From: Massilia timonae CCUG 45783
GTDB lineage: Bacteria > Pseudomonadota > Gammaproteobacteria > Burkholderiales > Burkholderiaceae_D
Length of the DNA stretch: 64,000 nucleotides
Assembly (NCBI RefSeq): GCF_000315425.1
Contig: NZ_JH992922.1
Coordinates: forward strand, 1,666,986 to 1,730,985
Direction: 5' to 3'
The notes below the pieces were generated by a model. It was not told where the DNA came from, made no database searches, and worked only from the letters and a program-made list of their open reading frames with translations. How positions within the stretch are numbered: the first letter of the stretch is position 1; each line of letters starts with the position of its first letter. Positions 39,867 through 49,915 of the stretch are shown here, piece after piece. The translations under genes and the position numbers were made by a program.

Positions 39867-40994
39867 CTAGCTCGCGCGGCCGCCGCGGAAATGCTGGATC
39901 GCCGCATTGACCATGCCCTCGACGCTGCCTTCGCGCTCCACGTGGCGGCGCAGGATGGTCGCGTCGCTGCCGTCGTGCACCGCCGCCGCCAGGTGCTTCA
40001 AGGCATCCACGCTGCCCAGCGCCTCGGCATGCGGCAGCATGGTTTCGAGCGTCGCCAGGATGTCTTCGCGCATCGGCACGTTGTCGTAGGTCTTCGGATG
40101 CGTGATGCTGCCGTCCAGGCCGAAGCGGCAGGCCTGGAAGCGGTTGTAGTTATAAACTAAATAGTCATCCTCTACAGGAGCTTCTTCCTTCCTCTCCAGC
40201 AGATGCCGGCACAGCGCCTGCAGGTAGCCGGCCAGCGCCGCCGCCCGCTCCACCGTGAGCGGCGTGTCGCATACGCGCAGCTCGATGGTGCCGTACTCCG
40301 GCTTGGGCCGCAGGTCCCAATAAAAGTCCTTCATGCTCTTGATGATGTTGGTGCGTTCCATCTTGGCGAAGTAGACGTCGGTGAACTCCTGCCAGCTGAG
40401 CGTGAACGGCGCGCGGCCGCTCATCGGGAAGGCGAACACGGAATTCAGGCGCGCCGATTCGAACAGGCTGTCGTGGCCCTGCACATAGGGCGACGATGCC
40501 GACAGCGCGATGAAGTGCGGCAGGTAGCGGTTCAATGCATGCAGCAGATACAGCGCGTCGTCGCCGTTGGCGCAGCCGATGTGCACGTGCTGGCCGAACA
40601 CCGTGAACTGCTTGGCCAGGTAGCCGTACAGCTGCGACAGGTATTCGTAGCGCGGCTTGGCCGAGATGCGCTGGTCGGACCAGTGCTGGAACGGATGCGT
40701 GCCGCCGCCGGCGATGCCGATATTGAGCACGTCGCTGGCCGCCACCAGGGTGTCGCGGATCTCGGTCAGTTCCGCCAGCAGCGGCGCGTAGGCCGTGTGC
40801 ACGCTCGAGTTAATCTCGATCATGCTCTCGGTGATCTCGGGCGTGACATTGCCCGGGAAGGGCTTGCGCTTCAATAAGTGCATCAGGTCGGGGCTGGCCG
40901 CGGTCAGGTTGAAATCCGACAGGCTGACCAGTTGCAGCTCCAGCTCGACCCCGAAGGTCAGCGGCTGGGAAGGGTTGAAGGCTTCAAGCGACAT
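39867..40994 (-). CDS. ybdK: YbdK-type carboxylate-amine ligase
   Basis: GCS2-family ATP-dependent carboxylate-amine ligase of 375 residues, similar to E. coli YbdK, which has weak glutamate-cysteine ligase activity. Conserved blocks include [12 protein letters not shown] at the N-terminus, [28 protein letters not shown] and [13 protein letters not shown]. The physiological substrate of these proteins is not known. The ATG at 40994 overlaps the stop of the upstream antiporter gene by 11 bases, which indicates translational coupling. Confidence 0.9.
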   Translation of the reverse strand: MSLEAFNPSQPLTFGVELELQLVSLSDFNLTAASPDLMHLLKRKPFPGNVTPEITESMIEINSSVHTAYAPLLAELTEIRDTLVAASDVLNIGIAGGGTHPFQHWSDQRISAKPRYEYLSQLYGYLAKQFTVFGQHVHIGCANGDDALYLLHALNRYLPHFIALSASSPYVQGHDSLFESARLNSVFAFPMSGRAPFTLSWQEFTDVYFAKMERTNIIKSMKDFYWDLRPKPEYGTIELRVCDTPLTVERAAALAGYLQALCRHLLERKEEAPVEDDYLVYNYNRFQACRFGLDGSITHPKTYDNVPMREDILATLETMLPHAEALGSVDALKHLAAAVHDGSDATILRRHVEREGSVEGMVNAAIQHFRGGRAS

Positions 40995-42174
40995 GGGTCG
41001 ACTCCGGTGCTTCGCGCGCCCAGATCAGCGCGCGCTGGATGATGATCGGGCCGAAGACTTCGAGCAGCATCGTCACGGCGGCCATCGCATACAGTTCTTC
41101 GACCACTTTCAGGCCGGCATAGCGCGCGTGCTCGAGCAGCAGGATCACGAACACGGCCAGCGGCGCCAGCCCGAGGCCGGTGAGCGCTCCCTTGCGCCAG
41201 GTGACGCCCGACAGGTGGGCGAACGCCGTCACCCCGGCCACCTTGGCGAACATGCGCGCCACCACCACGCTGATGGCGAGCAGCGCGCCGGCGGCGACCA
41301 GGCGCCAGTCGAGGGTCGAGGCGGCATACACGAACAGCAGCACGGTCAGCACCTCGCCCAGCGCGCCGAAGTTGCGCTGGGTCTGGGTAAAGGCGACGCG
41401 CCGGTAGCGCACCGTCAGGCCGAAGGCCAGCGCCGCCACCACCGGCGTCAGGCCGGCGCTGTCGCACACGGCCACCAGCAGGATGATCGCGAGGGCGAAG
41501 GCGACGGTGGTGTCTTGCTGCGGATTGCCGATCGCGCGCAGCAGGGCCGGCACCACCACGCCGAAGATGGCGCCGATCAGGATCGAGCCGGCCAGCATCA
41601 CCAGGCTTTGCCACAGCGCTTCGCCGACGGCGTCATAGGTGCGGAACAGCCAGATGCCGATGATGGCGTTGAAGGCGAACACCGACAGCACGCAGTTCAG
41701 GGCCGACAGGTGCAGCACCCGCTCCGTCATCTGGCCCGAGCTTTTCTGTTCGTTGACGACCCGCACCACGGTGGCGGGCGAGGTCGCCATCGACAGCGCC
41801 GCCATCAGCAGGGCGGTCAGGCGACCGACCCCGAAGGCGCTGGCGACGACATAGACGAGGATGAAGGTCAGCGCCGCCTCGACCAGGCCGGCCACGCCGA
41901 TCCAGGGATTGTTGACCAGCCAGCGCAGGTTGATGCGGTTGCCCAGTTCGAACAGGATCAGGCCGAAGGCGACGTTGGCCAGCAGCGAGACCGGCCCCAT
42001 GTCAGGGGCGGGCAGGGCGCCGATCTGGGTGCTGCCGAGGGCGAAGCCGACCAGGCCATAGAAGCTGATGCGCGGCAGGCCGGTCCAGCGCTGCCCAAAT
42101 TCGCCGGCCAGCCAGGCGAGCGCGATCGCCAGCGGCCACGCGAGACTCGTCAACAAGGACAGCAGGTCTGGCAT
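40984..42174 (-). CDS. CPA2-family cation/proton antiporter
   Basis: Membrane antiporter of 396 residues with about 12 transmembrane segments, of the Na+/H+ or K+/H+ CPA2 type. The segment [17 protein letters not shown] fits the ion-binding discontinuous helix, and [21 protein letters not shown] a second conserved one. There is no C-terminal RCK/TrkA-N domain, so it lacks the regulatory part of KefB/KefC. It is translationally coupled to ybdK (11-base overlap). A GTG or upstream start is possible, but the ATG at 42174 gives a normal membrane N-terminus. Confidence 0.85.
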   Translation of the reverse strand: MPDLLSLLTSLAWPLAIALAWLAGEFGQRWTGLPRISFYGLVGFALGSTQIGALPAPDMGPVSLLANVAFGLILFELGNRINLRWLVNNPWIGVAGLVEAALTFILVYVVASAFGVGRLTALLMAALSMATSPATVVRVVNEQKSSGQMTERVLHLSALNCVLSVFAFNAIIGIWLFRTYDAVGEALWQSLVMLAGSILIGAIFGVVVPALLRAIGNPQQDTTVAFALAIILLVAVCDSAGLTPVVAALAFGLTVRYRRVAFTQTQRNFGALGEVLTVLLFVYAASTLDWRLVAAGALLAISVVVARMFAKVAGVTAFAHLSGVTWRKGALTGLGLAPLAVFVILLLEHARYAGLKVVEELYAMAAVTMLLEVFGPIIIQRALIWAREAPESTHVA

Positions 42175-42395
42175 TCGTTTTCCCCTCTAGTCTTTTATGT
42201 GGTGCGCGCTTGCCGCCGGCGTTCGCGGATTCTACAAGCGGACGAGACACGCATGATTGTCCTGGCTCGCCCGTCCACGCGCCTTGTGTCGAGACACGGC
42301 GAGCGGCGGGCGAGTGGCTCGATCATAGCGATTCCAGCAAGGCCGTCCGTGTCCGCACTAACACAGTGCGTAAAGACATTATTTGTCTAGGGGAA

Positions 42396-43565
42396 TTACT
42401 TACTGAGCAGGCGCATTGCCCGTTCCAGGCCGTCCAGCGTGATCGGGAACATGCGGTTGTTCATGATCTGGCGGATCAGCGCGATCGACTGCCGATACTG
42501 CCACAGGTGTTGCGGCTCCGGATTGAGCCAGGCGAACTTGGGAAAGGTCGACACGAAGCGCGCCAGCCAGGCCGCGCCCGGCTCTTCGTTGTTGTACTCG
42601 ACCGAGCCGCCCGGCGCCATCACCTCGTACGGGCTCATGGTGGCGTCGCCGACGAAGATCAGGCGGGTGTCGGGCGGATACTTGCGCAGCACGTCCCAGG
42701 TGTCGAAACGCTCGCTGTGGCGACGACGGTTGTTCTTCCACAGGTAGTCGTAGACGCAGTTGTGGAAGTAGTAGAATTCCATGTTCTTGAACTCGCTGCT
42801 AGCGGCCGAGAACAGTTCTTCGGTGCGCTCGATGTGGTCGTCCATCGAGCCGCCCACGTCGAGCAGCATCACCACCTTGATCCGGTTCTTGCGCTCGGGC
42901 CGCATGCGGATGTCGAGCCAGCCGGCATTGCTGGCGGTGGCGCGGATGGTGTCGTCCAGCGCCAGCTCGTCCGCCGCGCCCTGGCGCGCGAAGCGGCGCA
43001 GGCGGCGCAGCGCGACTTTCAGGTTGCGCGTGCCCAGTTCGCGCTCGTCGTCGTAGTCGCGGAAGGTGCGCTGCTCCCATACCTTGACCGCGCTGCGGTT
43101 GCGGCCCGTGCCGCCAATGCGGATGCCTTCCGGATTGGTGCCGCCGTGCCCGAAGGGCGAGGTGCCGCCGGTGCCGATCCACTTGCTGCCGCCGGCATGG
43201 CGTTCCTTCTGCTCTTTCAGCAGCTCTTGCAGGCGCTGCTGCAATTTGTCGTAGCCGAATTTTTCCAGCTGCGCCTTCTGTTCCGGCGTCAGTTCGCGCT
43301 CGAAGCGCTTGATCAGCCACTCCAGCGGAATCTCTGCCTTCTCGTCGAACACCGCATCCACGCCCCTGAACCAGGCGCCGAACACGCGATCGAACTTGTC
43401 GAAGTGGGCTTCGTCCTTCACCAGCGTCAGTCGCGCGAGGTAATAGAACTCGTCGAGCGAGGGCAGGATCACCTGGCGCTGAAGGGCTTCGAGCAGGGTC
43501 AGGAATTCGCGGATCGAGACCGGGACCTTGGCCTCGCGCAGGGCGCGGAAGAAGTCGATCAGCAT
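42396..43565 (-). CDS. vWA-domain protein (CoxE-like)
   Basis: A 389-residue von Willebrand factor A protein of the CoxE/DUF58-neighbour type. The N-terminal 200 residues are charged and helical; the vWA domain starts around 228 with VVMLLDVGGSMDDH, the MIDAS metal site (D236, S240), and continues with FVGDATMSPYEVM. It is encoded 34 bases downstream of a MoxR ATPase. MoxR/vWA pairs act as chaperone systems for metal-cofactor insertion or complex assembly in other bacteria. The client is not apparent, although two cytochrome c genes lie just beyond. AAATAATGTC-rich DNA after the stop holds no strong terminator. Confidence 0.87.
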   Translation of the reverse strand: MLIDFFRALREAKVPVSIREFLTLLEALQRQVILPSLDEFYYLARLTLVKDEAHFDKFDRVFGAWFRGVDAVFDEKAEIPLEWLIKRFERELTPEQKAQLEKFGYDKLQQRLQELLKEQKERHAGGSKWIGTGGTSPFGHGGTNPEGIRIGGTGRNRSAVKVWEQRTFRDYDDERELGTRNLKVALRRLRRFARQGAADELALDDTIRATASNAGWLDIRMRPERKNRIKVVMLLDVGGSMDDHIERTEELFSAASSEFKNMEFYYFHNCVYDYLWKNNRRRHSERFDTWDVLRKYPPDTRLIFVGDATMSPYEVMAPGGSVEYNNEEPGAAWLARFVSTFPKFAWLNPEPQHLWQYRQSIALIRQIMNNRMFPITLDGLERAMRLLSK

Positions 43566-43599
43566 CGCTTGACCTTGGGGGCGATGGGCGAGACGGCGA

Positions 43600-44445
43600 T
43601 CATCGCCGGTTCTTCGCCATCGCCATCAGGCGGTCGAACAGGGCGATGTCCTGTTCGTTCTTGAGCAGGGCGCCGTGCAGCGGCGGCGTTGCATTCTCGG
43701 CGCGCAGCGCTTCGGCCGGCACGTCTTCCGCCAACAGCAGCTTGAGCCAGTCGAGGAATTCCGAGGTCGACGGCTTCTTCTTGATGCCGGGGACGTCGCG
43801 CAGCGCATAAAAGCTTTGCAGCGCGGCCGCCAGCAGGTCTTGCCTGAGCGTCGGGAAGTGCACGCCCACGATGTCGGCCATCGTCTCGCGGTCCGGGAAC
43901 TGGATGTAATGGAAGAAGCAGCGGCGCAGGAAGGCGTCGGGCAGCTCTTTCTCGTTGTTGGAGGTGATGATCACCAGCGGGCGGTGTTTGGCCACCACCA
44001 TCTCGCGCGTCTCGTAGACGTAGAACTCCATGCGGTCGAGTTCGCGCAGCAGGTCGTTCGGGAACTCGATGTCGGCCTTGTCGACTTCGTCGATCAGGAG
44101 CACGACCGGCTCGGGCGACGTGAATGCCTGCCACAGCACGCCCTTGACGATGTAGTTCTGGATGTCGCGCACGCGCTCGTCGCCCAGCTGCGAATCGCGC
44201 AGGCGCGAGACGGCGTCGTATTCGTACAGGCCCTGCTGGGCCTTGGTGGTCGACTTCACGTGCCACTGCAGCAGCGGCATGTTCAGCGCGCTTGCTACCT
44301 CTTCGGCCAGCATGGTCTTGCCGGTGCCCGGCTCGCCCTTGATCAGGAGCGGGCGGCCCAGCGTGAGCGCGGCGTTGACGGCCAGTTTCAGGTCGGGAGT
44401 AGCGACGTAGTTGTCGCTGCCTTCGAAGCGGGGAGAAGCATGCAT
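43600..44445 (-). CDS. MoxR-family AAA ATPase (CoxD-like)
   Basis: AAA+ ATPase of 281 residues. Walker A is GEPGTGKT (37-44), Walker B is VVLLIDEVDKAD, and sensor-1 is VIITSNNEKELPDAFLRR with the arginine finger. Subfamily features (ADIEFPNDLLRELDRMEFYVYET) fit the MoxR/CoxD group, which works with vWA proteins; the vWA gene follows 34 bases downstream. Such pairs help activate molybdenum hydroxylases (cox genes) or other enzymes. No such enzyme is seen here. Confidence 0.92.
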   Translation of the reverse strand: MHASPRFEGSDNYVATPDLKLAVNAALTLGRPLLIKGEPGTGKTMLAEEVASALNMPLLQWHVKSTTKAQQGLYEYDAVSRLRDSQLGDERVRDIQNYIVKGVLWQAFTSPEPVVLLIDEVDKADIEFPNDLLRELDRMEFYVYETREMVVAKHRPLVIITSNNEKELPDAFLRRCFFHYIQFPDRETMADIVGVHFPTLRQDLLAAALQSFYALRDVPGIKKKPSTSEFLDWLKLLLAEDVPAEALRAENATPPLHGALLKNEQDIALFDRLMAMAKNRR

Positions 44446-44632
44446 GGCGGATGACGGGGAAATCGAAGAAGATGGGCCGAGTATATGACAAACTTCGCGC
44501 CTGTAGCCTGTCCTGCGGCGGACGCCGGTTTGTAGACTGGTGTCAAGTCTTCAGATAGAATCGGCCCGTTGGTAAGCCTTTGCTAAGTTTTTGTGCGGTT
44601 GCGGTTTTCGAAATATAACTAACGAGACGCCC

Positions 44633-44989
44633 ATGAAAAAAACTCTGGTACCACTGGCGCTGGCGCTCCTTGCCGGCGCCGCCGGCAGCGCCCTTGCTGC
44701 GGAAGTGGTTGGTAATCCCCAGGCGGCCACCGCCAAGATCGAGATGTGCATCGGCTGCCACGCCATCCCCGGCGGCTACAAGACGGCATTCCCCGAGGTG
44801 TACCGCGTGCCGATGATCGGCGGCCAGTCGGCCAGGTACATCGAATCCGCACTCAAGGCCTATCGCAAGGGCGACCGCAAGCATCCTTCCATGACCGGCA
44901 TCGCGCGCTCGATGAGCGACCAGGACATCGCCGACGTGGCGGCCTATTATTCCCAGCAAACGTCGACCCAGACGACCGCCAAGCGATGA
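44633..44989 (+). CDS. Periplasmic cytochrome c, class I
   Basis: Exported single-haem cytochrome c of 118 residues. Signal peptide 1-22 (ALA/AE), haem-binding C39-x2-C42-H43 (CIGCH), and a distal Met candidate in KHPSMTGIA. It begins MKKTLVPLALALL. It belongs to the small c4/c553-type class and is followed after eight bases by a second cytochrome c. It is divergent from the MoxR/vWA unit across 187 bases. The electron-transfer partner is unknown. Confidence 0.9.
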   Translation: MKKTLVPLALALLAGAAGSALAAEVVGNPQAATAKIEMCIGCHAIPGGYKTAFPEVYRVPMIGGQSARYIESALKAYRKGDRKHPSMTGIARSMSDQDIADVAAYYSQQTSTQTTAKR

Positions 44990-44997
44990 GGACCGCC

Positions 44998-45336
44998 ATG
45001 AAGAACACGATGCTCCTGCTGGTCCTCGGCGCTGTGTCTTTCGGCGCATCCGCCAACGACGTCAAGCGCGGCGAAGCCCTGGCCCAGAAATACAACTGCG
45101 CGTCCTGCCACGGCGCCGACTACAACAAGCCGATCGACCCGACCTATCCGAAGCTGGCCGGCCAGCATGCCGACTATCTCACGCATGCGCTGCGCGCCTA
45201 CAAGCGCGGGGCCGGCGCCAATGGCCGCGTCAATCCGATCATGGCCGGCATCGCGCAGCCGCTGTCGAACCAGGACATGGACGACCTCGGCGCCTATCTC
45301 GCCAGCCTGCCGTCGCAGCTGGTGGTCAAGAAGTAG
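44998..45336 (+). CDS. Periplasmic cytochrome c, class I
   Basis: Exported cytochrome c of 112 residues. Signal peptide 1-19, haem motif C34-x2-C37-H38 (CASCHGADY), axial Met candidate in PIMAGIAQ. The sequence resembles the preceding cytochrome (YxxHALRAYKRG-type middle), so the two are likely an old duplication forming a c4-like di-haem functional pair split over two proteins. An ATG at 44986 overlapping the previous gene is in frame, but the ATG at 44998 follows GAGGA and gives a better signal peptide. Confidence 0.88.
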   Translation: MKNTMLLLVLGAVSFGASANDVKRGEALAQKYNCASCHGADYNKPIDPTYPKLAGQHADYLTHALRAYKRGAGANGRVNPIMAGIAQPLSNQDMDDLGAYLASLPSQLVVKK

Positions 45337-45380
45337 CAGGGCCGCCACACGCCCGCGGGCGCCAACTGGTAACATGCGGT

Positions 45381-45406
45381 CCCCTCTGCTGCAGTGCAGC
45401 GAGGGG
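45381..45406 (+). terminator. Hairpin after the cytochrome genes
   Basis: CCCCTCTGCTGCA and TGCAGCGAGGGG form a long stem with a single bulge, followed by ATCGTCATTTT. The T run is short, so it is a weak terminator or an RNA hairpin in the leader of the SulP gene, whose start lies 27 bases on. Confidence 0.5.
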
Positions 45407-45432
45407 ATCGTCATTTTGCCGCTGGAGCCGCC

Positions 45433-46953
45433 GTGTCGTCCCTTACCCCCGCTTACCTGAAGATCAACCTGCTGGCCGGCCTGACCGTCGCGCTGGCGCT
45501 GGTGCCCGAGGCGATCGCCTTCGCCCTGGTCGCCCACCTGTCCCCGCTCACCGGCCTGTACGCGGCGGTGATCGTCGCCTTTATCACCTCCGCTTTTGGC
45601 GGCCGGCCCGGCATGATCTCGGCCGCCGCCGGCTCGCTGGCGGTGGTGATGGTGGCGCTGGTGGTCCAGCATGGCGCGCAATACCTGCTGGCCGCCGTGG
45701 TGCTGATGGGCGTGCTGCAACTGCTGTTCGCCGCCGCGCGCCTGGGTAAATTCATCCGCATGGTGCCGCATCCGGTGATGCTCGGCTTCGTCAACGGCCT
45801 GGCGCTGGTGATCTTCCTGGCCCAGTTCAACCACTTCAAGGAGCCGGGTCCGGACGGCGCGGCGCAGTGGATGGCCGGTCCCGAGCTGGCGGTCATGGCC
45901 GGCATCATCGTCGTCACGATGGCGGTGATCTACCTGACCCCGCGCCTGACCAAAGCGGTGCCGTCGACGCTGGTCGGCATCCTGGTGGCAAGCGTCGGCT
46001 GCGCGCTGCTCGGCATCGAGACCAAGACCGTGGGCGACCTCGGTTCGATCGCCGGCGGCCTGCCGGGCTTCGCGCTGCCCGACGTGCCGTGGAACCTGGA
46101 GACGCTGCGCATCGTCTTTCCTTATGCGTTGGTGATGGCCGGCGTCGGCCTGATCGAGTCGCTGCTGACGCTCACCCTGATCGACGAGATCACCGACACC
46201 CGCGGCCAGCCGAACCGCGAATCGCTGGCGCTGGGCGCCGCCAACGTCGTGGCCGGCCTGTTCGGCGGCATGGGCGGCTGCGCGCTGATCGGCCAGAGCA
46301 TGATCAACGTGAACAGCGGCGCCACCGGGCGCCTGTCGGGCATCGCGGCCGCGCTGTTCCTGCTCGCCTTCATCCTGTTCGGGTCCGGCTGGATCGAGGC
46401 GATCCCGCTGGCGGCCCTGGTCGGCGTGATGTTCGTGGTGTGCGAAAAGACCTTCGAGTGGGGCACGTTCCGCCTGGTGGGAAAAGTGCCGCGCGCCGAC
46501 CTGTTCGTGATCGTGCTGGTGGCCGGCATCACGCTGGTGTTCGACCTGGCGCTGGCGGTGATCGCCGGCGTGATCGTGTCGGCGCTGGTGTTCGCCTGGC
46601 AGCACGCCAAGCAGGTGCGGGCCGCCGTCTCGCACGACGAGCAGGGCTGGAAAATCTATGCGCTGGAAGGCACGCTGTTCTTCGCCTCGGTGACGCCGTT
46701 CCAGTCGCTGTTCGCGCCAAAGGACGATCCGCAGGACGTGATCATCGACTTCCTGCGTGCGCGGGTGGTCGACCACTCGGCGATCCAGGCGATCGACGCG
46801 CTGGCCGAGCGCTATCGCCTGCTGGGCAAGCGCCTGCACCTGCGCCACCTGAGCCCCGACTGCCGCGAGCTGCTGGACAAGGCGCAGGGGATGGTCGAAG
46901 TCAACCTGCTGGAAGACCCGCGCTACCGGGTCGCGGACGACAAGCTGGCTTGA
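45433..46953 (+). CDS. SulP-family anion transporter with STAS domain
   Basis: SLC26/SulP-type transporter of 506 residues from a GTG at 45433 (GGAG six bases upstream). The N-terminus LTPAYLKINLLAGLTVALALVPEAIAFALVA is the SulP signature, followed by about 10-12 transmembrane helices, and a cytoplasmic STAS domain from about 400 (IYALEGTLFFASVTPFQSLF). Substrates in the family include sulfate, bicarbonate and other anions; this one cannot be assigned. An upstream ATG at 45394 is in frame but lies within the hairpin and gives a non-homologous N-terminus. Confidence 0.92.
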   Translation: MSSLTPAYLKINLLAGLTVALALVPEAIAFALVAHLSPLTGLYAAVIVAFITSAFGGRPGMISAAAGSLAVVMVALVVQHGAQYLLAAVVLMGVLQLLFAAARLGKFIRMVPHPVMLGFVNGLALVIFLAQFNHFKEPGPDGAAQWMAGPELAVMAGIIVVTMAVIYLTPRLTKAVPSTLVGILVASVGCALLGIETKTVGDLGSIAGGLPGFALPDVPWNLETLRIVFPYALVMAGVGLIESLLTLTLIDEITDTRGQPNRESLALGAANVVAGLFGGMGGCALIGQSMINVNSGATGRLSGIAAALFLLAFILFGSGWIEAIPLAALVGVMFVVCEKTFEWGTFRLVGKVPRADLFVIVLVAGITLVFDLALAVIAGVIVSALVFAWQHAKQVRAAVSHDEQGWKIYALEGTLFFASVTPFQSLFAPKDDPQDVIIDFLRARVVDHSAIQAIDALAERYRLLGKRLHLRHLSPDCRELLDKAQGMVEVNLLEDPRYRVADDKLA

Positions 46954-46966
46954 ATATGGCGCCGGG

Positions 46967-47395
46967 TCAGGCGAATGCGCGCCGGCGCACGCATTCGATA
47001 TAGGCCTCGGTGTCCGGCGGCACGCCGTTGCGTTGCGACGCCCAGATCATCTCGCCCAGGCACTCCATGATCTCGTGGTGGGCGTCGTGCTCGCCGCGCC
47101 GCGCCACCAGGGCGTCGTGGGCGGCGCGGATGCCGCGCGGCTGGTCGATCGAGATCTGCTCGGCGATCGACAGGTGCATCGACAGGTGCAGGAAGGGATT
47201 CGCCTTGCCGCCCTCGACCGAATAGTCGGCCGCGATCGCCGCCTCGACGTCCTCGAACTGCTCGTGGTATTCGGGATGCTGGACGATCCAGTCGGCCGCG
47301 ATCGCGTCCATCGGGGTCAGGATTTCGCCGTTGCGGTGCTTGCGATAGGCTTCGCAGAAAAAGCGGCGCACGTCGTGCGAGGACGGAGTGAACAT
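46967..47395 (-). CDS. DUF1841-family protein
   Basis: A 142-residue cytoplasmic protein of the DUF1841 family found across proteobacteria. Typical blocks are RRFFCEAYRKHRNGEILTPMD near the N-terminus, NPFLHLSMHLSIAEQISIDQP and HDAHHEIMECLGEMIW (His-rich). The ATG at 47395 gives the family N-terminus MFTPSSHDVRRF. It converges with the SulP gene 13 bases away. Function unknown; the conserved His/Glu suggest metal binding. Confidence 0.85.
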   Translation of the reverse strand: MFTPSSHDVRRFFCEAYRKHRNGEILTPMDAIAADWIVQHPEYHEQFEDVEAAIAADYSVEGGKANPFLHLSMHLSIAEQISIDQPRGIRAAHDALVARRGEHDAHHEIMECLGEMIWASQRNGVPPDTEAYIECVRRRAFA

Positions 47396-47453
47396 GGCGG
47401 AATGCGGCAGGAAGGGAAGGGAGCCGGCATTGTAGCGCGATGCCGGCCCGCCG

Positions 47454-48959
47454 TCACAGCGCCATGTCCGTGCCCGCGCCCGCGCTCTGGTACTGTTCGC
47501 GTATCGCCTTGCAATCCTCGGGCAGGGCGACGCTGGCCGGCTTGCCCAGTGTTTCCTCGTGCAGCAAAACCAGGTTGGCGGCAAAGCAGGCGCGCGCCGG
47601 TGTATCGGACGCAGCCAGCAGCTTGCCGCCGTCGATCTTGTCCAGGAAGTAATCCACCACCGGACGTGGCCAGTCGCTGCGTTCCTTGAAACGCGCTTCC
47701 AGTTCGGCGCGGGCTTGCGGGTCGCCGGCGCGCAGTTGGGCCAGGTAGAGCCACAGGGCGCCATTGCGGCCGGTGTGCCCTTCGCCCAGGCTGGCACGCA
47801 GGAGCGTGGCCGCCTGCTCCGGCTTGCCCTGCACCAGCATCCGTACGCCCAGCGACAGGCTCGCCTCGCGCTGGCCCAGCGCCGCCGCCCGCTCCAGATA
47901 AGCTTTCGCGGCCGCCGGATCCTTGTTCATGGCGCGCTCGGAAACCGCCATGCCCGCCATCGTGTACCAGGCGTCGGCATTGCCGGCTTCGGCTTCCTGG
48001 CGCATCCAGGGCCTGACTTCGCGCCGCGAATCGAACGGCTGGCCGCCGAGGTAGGACACGTACAGCTTGCCCTGGCTCATGGCGAACAGCACGCGGTGCG
48101 TGCGCAGGAAGTCGACGCCCAGCAGCACGTCGACGCTCAGCTGGCTGTCGATCACGTCGAACTCGGGATCGTGAACGGTGGCGTCGCCGATCCTGAAGGT
48201 GTCCGCCCTGGCGATCCAGGCGCCCACCGACTGTTTGCCGACGCCGTGGGCATTGGCCACGCGCTGCGCGCGCGGGCCATCGAGGTCGATGCCGGCCCGA
48301 TGCGCCGCGCGCCTGGTGATGGTCGTGATCGATGCGCCGCTGTCGATCATGGCGGTCAGGCGCGCGCCGTTGATGTGGACGAAGAACTGCGGGTTCGCCG
48401 TCAGTTCGTCGTGCTGGCGAAACGGGATCACGCTCGCGTTCTTGTCCCAGTAGGCCAGCCAGGTGCTGCCGCAGCGTTGCGGACGGAAGAAGCGCAGTTC
48501 CTTGGTCGCCAGCGAGAATTCGAGGTCGCTCTGCAGCAGGAAGGCGGCGCCGACGATGGCGTCGAACCGCGGCGTAAACGAGGTTTCGCCGACGACCGAC
48601 AGGTACAGGTCGCGGGCGCGCACCGGCCCGACGGTGAACTGCGCCACCCTGGCTTCGTACAGCCGCGACTTGCCGGCCACGCCCTGGACGTAGCGGCCGG
48701 TGGGCCGCTGGGTCAGGCCATGGCGTTCGACCCCGGTGCGGGTCAGGTAAGTGACCCCGGCGCCGGTGTCGGGCAGCAGGGTGGCGCGCTTGCCATTGAT
48801 CTCGCCGGTCATCGTCAGTCCCAGGCCCGAGCCGGCGTAGTGCAGCGGCACCTGCGCTACCTGCAGGAACTGGCACGACGTTTGCGCCGCGGCAAGCAGG
48901 GGGAGGAAAAAGAGAAGGGGAGCGAGAAAAACGCTGAGCATCGAGGCAATAGAAGTCAT
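47454..48959 (-). CDS. Exported tandem-retropepsin protein with Sel1-like repeats
   Basis: A 501-residue exported protein. Signal peptide about 1-25 (LLAAAQ). It has two retropepsin-like aspartyl domains: LLPDTGAGVTYL (D64) and, 142 residues on, AMIDSGASITTI (D206), each followed by the hydrophobic-hydrophobic-Gly segment (DAIVGAAFL; SVDVLLGVDFLR). Having both in one chain would allow an intramolecular pepsin-like active site. The C-terminal third (about 320-500) has Sel1/TPR-like helices (DAWYTMAGMAVSERAMNKDPAAAKAYLERAAALGQ). The ATG at 48959 is preferred over a start 38 codons upstream. The substrate is unknown. Confidence 0.8.
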   Translation of the reverse strand: MTSIASMLSVFLAPLLFFLPLLAAAQTSCQFLQVAQVPLHYAGSGLGLTMTGEINGKRATLLPDTGAGVTYLTRTGVERHGLTQRPTGRYVQGVAGKSRLYEARVAQFTVGPVRARDLYLSVVGETSFTPRFDAIVGAAFLLQSDLEFSLATKELRFFRPQRCGSTWLAYWDKNASVIPFRQHDELTANPQFFVHINGARLTAMIDSGASITTITRRAAHRAGIDLDGPRAQRVANAHGVGKQSVGAWIARADTFRIGDATVHDPEFDVIDSQLSVDVLLGVDFLRTHRVLFAMSQGKLYVSYLGGQPFDSRREVRPWMRQEAEAGNADAWYTMAGMAVSERAMNKDPAAAKAYLERAAALGQREASLSLGVRMLVQGKPEQAATLLRASLGEGHTGRNGALWLYLAQLRAGDPQARAELEARFKERSDWPRPVVDYFLDKIDGGKLLAASDTPARACFAANLVLLHEETLGKPASVALPEDCKAIREQYQSAGAGTDMAL

Positions 48960-49076
48960 GCCCCATTCTACTGGCACTAGTTGCTTTCGAAGCAATGCTC
49001 TGCGCATGAAATAGTGCGCGGGAGGGAAGTCTGGCGGAAACGGCGGCGCGGGCCACCGTTTCCGTAAAGACAAAAA

Positions 49077-49709
49077 TTACTTGTTCGGCGAGAGCACCAG
49101 CGATTCTGGACCCGCCGGACTGGCGCCGCCCGCCACCGCGACCATGTCCTGGGCCGGCTTGGCCCCTTGCGACCTGCCATGCGGCTGGCGCAGGTAGCGC
49201 GCGCTGTGGCGCCGCTCGCCTTGCTGGCCCCTGGCCGGCCAGGTGACGAAGCGCGACAGTTCCTGCAGGGCGCGCTGGTAGACGTCGCGCTTGAACTCGA
49301 TCACGACATCCAGCGGCACCCAGTAATCATGCCAGCGCCAGGCATCGAATTCCGGGTGGTCGGTCAGGCGCAGGTTGACTTCGTTGTCGCGCGCAATCAT
49401 GCGCAACAGGAACCAGATCTGCTTCTGGCCGCGGTAATGGCCGCGGATCTCGCGCTTGATGAAGTGGTCGGGCACCTCGTAGCGCAGCCAGTCGCGGGTT
49501 CGCCCCATGATCTTGACGTGCTCCTGGCGCAGGCCGATTTCTTCCTCAAGCTCGCGGTACATTGCCTGTTCTGGCGTTTCCCCGTACTTGATACCCCCTT
49601 GCGGAAATTGCCATGAGTGCTCGCGCACCCGCTTGCCCCACCAGACCTCGTTGTTAGCGTTCAGCAGGATGATGCCGACGTTGGGCCGAAACCCTTCACG
49701 GTCGAGCAT
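49077..49709 (-). CDS. rppH: RppH, RNA pyrophosphohydrolase
   Basis: Nudix hydrolase of 210 residues that removes pyrophosphate from the 5' end of mRNA, starting decay. The Nudix box is at residues 38-60 (starting [12 protein letters not shown] and containing RELEEEIG). [27 protein letters not shown] is the RppH-type N-terminus. The length is normal for betaproteobacterial RppH, which carries an extra C-terminal tail of about 50 residues compared with E. coli. It is divergent from proS across 206 bases, a common neighbour arrangement in this group. Confidence 0.95.
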   Translation of the reverse strand: MLDREGFRPNVGIILLNANNEVWWGKRVREHSWQFPQGGIKYGETPEQAMYRELEEEIGLRQEHVKIMGRTRDWLRYEVPDHFIKREIRGHYRGQKQIWFLLRMIARDNEVNLRLTDHPEFDAWRWHDYWVPLDVVIEFKRDVYQRALQELSRFVTWPARGQQGERRHSARYLRQPHGRSQGAKPAQDMVAVAGGASPAGPESLVLSPNK

Positions 49710-49915
49710 AAGTGCACCTCGATACTTTCTGCCGGCGGATCGTCCCTTATGTTTTTACCTACAAATTCTGTACGCCCGTGGGTCTTGCGCACCGCTTGCG
49801 CGGTGGATGCTGCTGTTTGCGGACCCTGTTTGTAGAAAGATTGGACGCATCAGCCGGCTAATCCTTTAAAATTAGGTCGATTATAACCCTCTCTTTTTAA
49901 AAAGAATTCACTGAT

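Noticed and set aside
42354..42370. Hairpin CGCACT-AACAC-AGTGCG after the vWA gene as a terminator
   Set aside because: Stem is only six bases and has no proper T run on the minus strand.
49785..49806. Hairpin CACCGC-TTGC-GCGGTG upstream of proS as an RNA element
   Set aside because: Short stem with no T run, no T-box or other riboswitch features could be made out.
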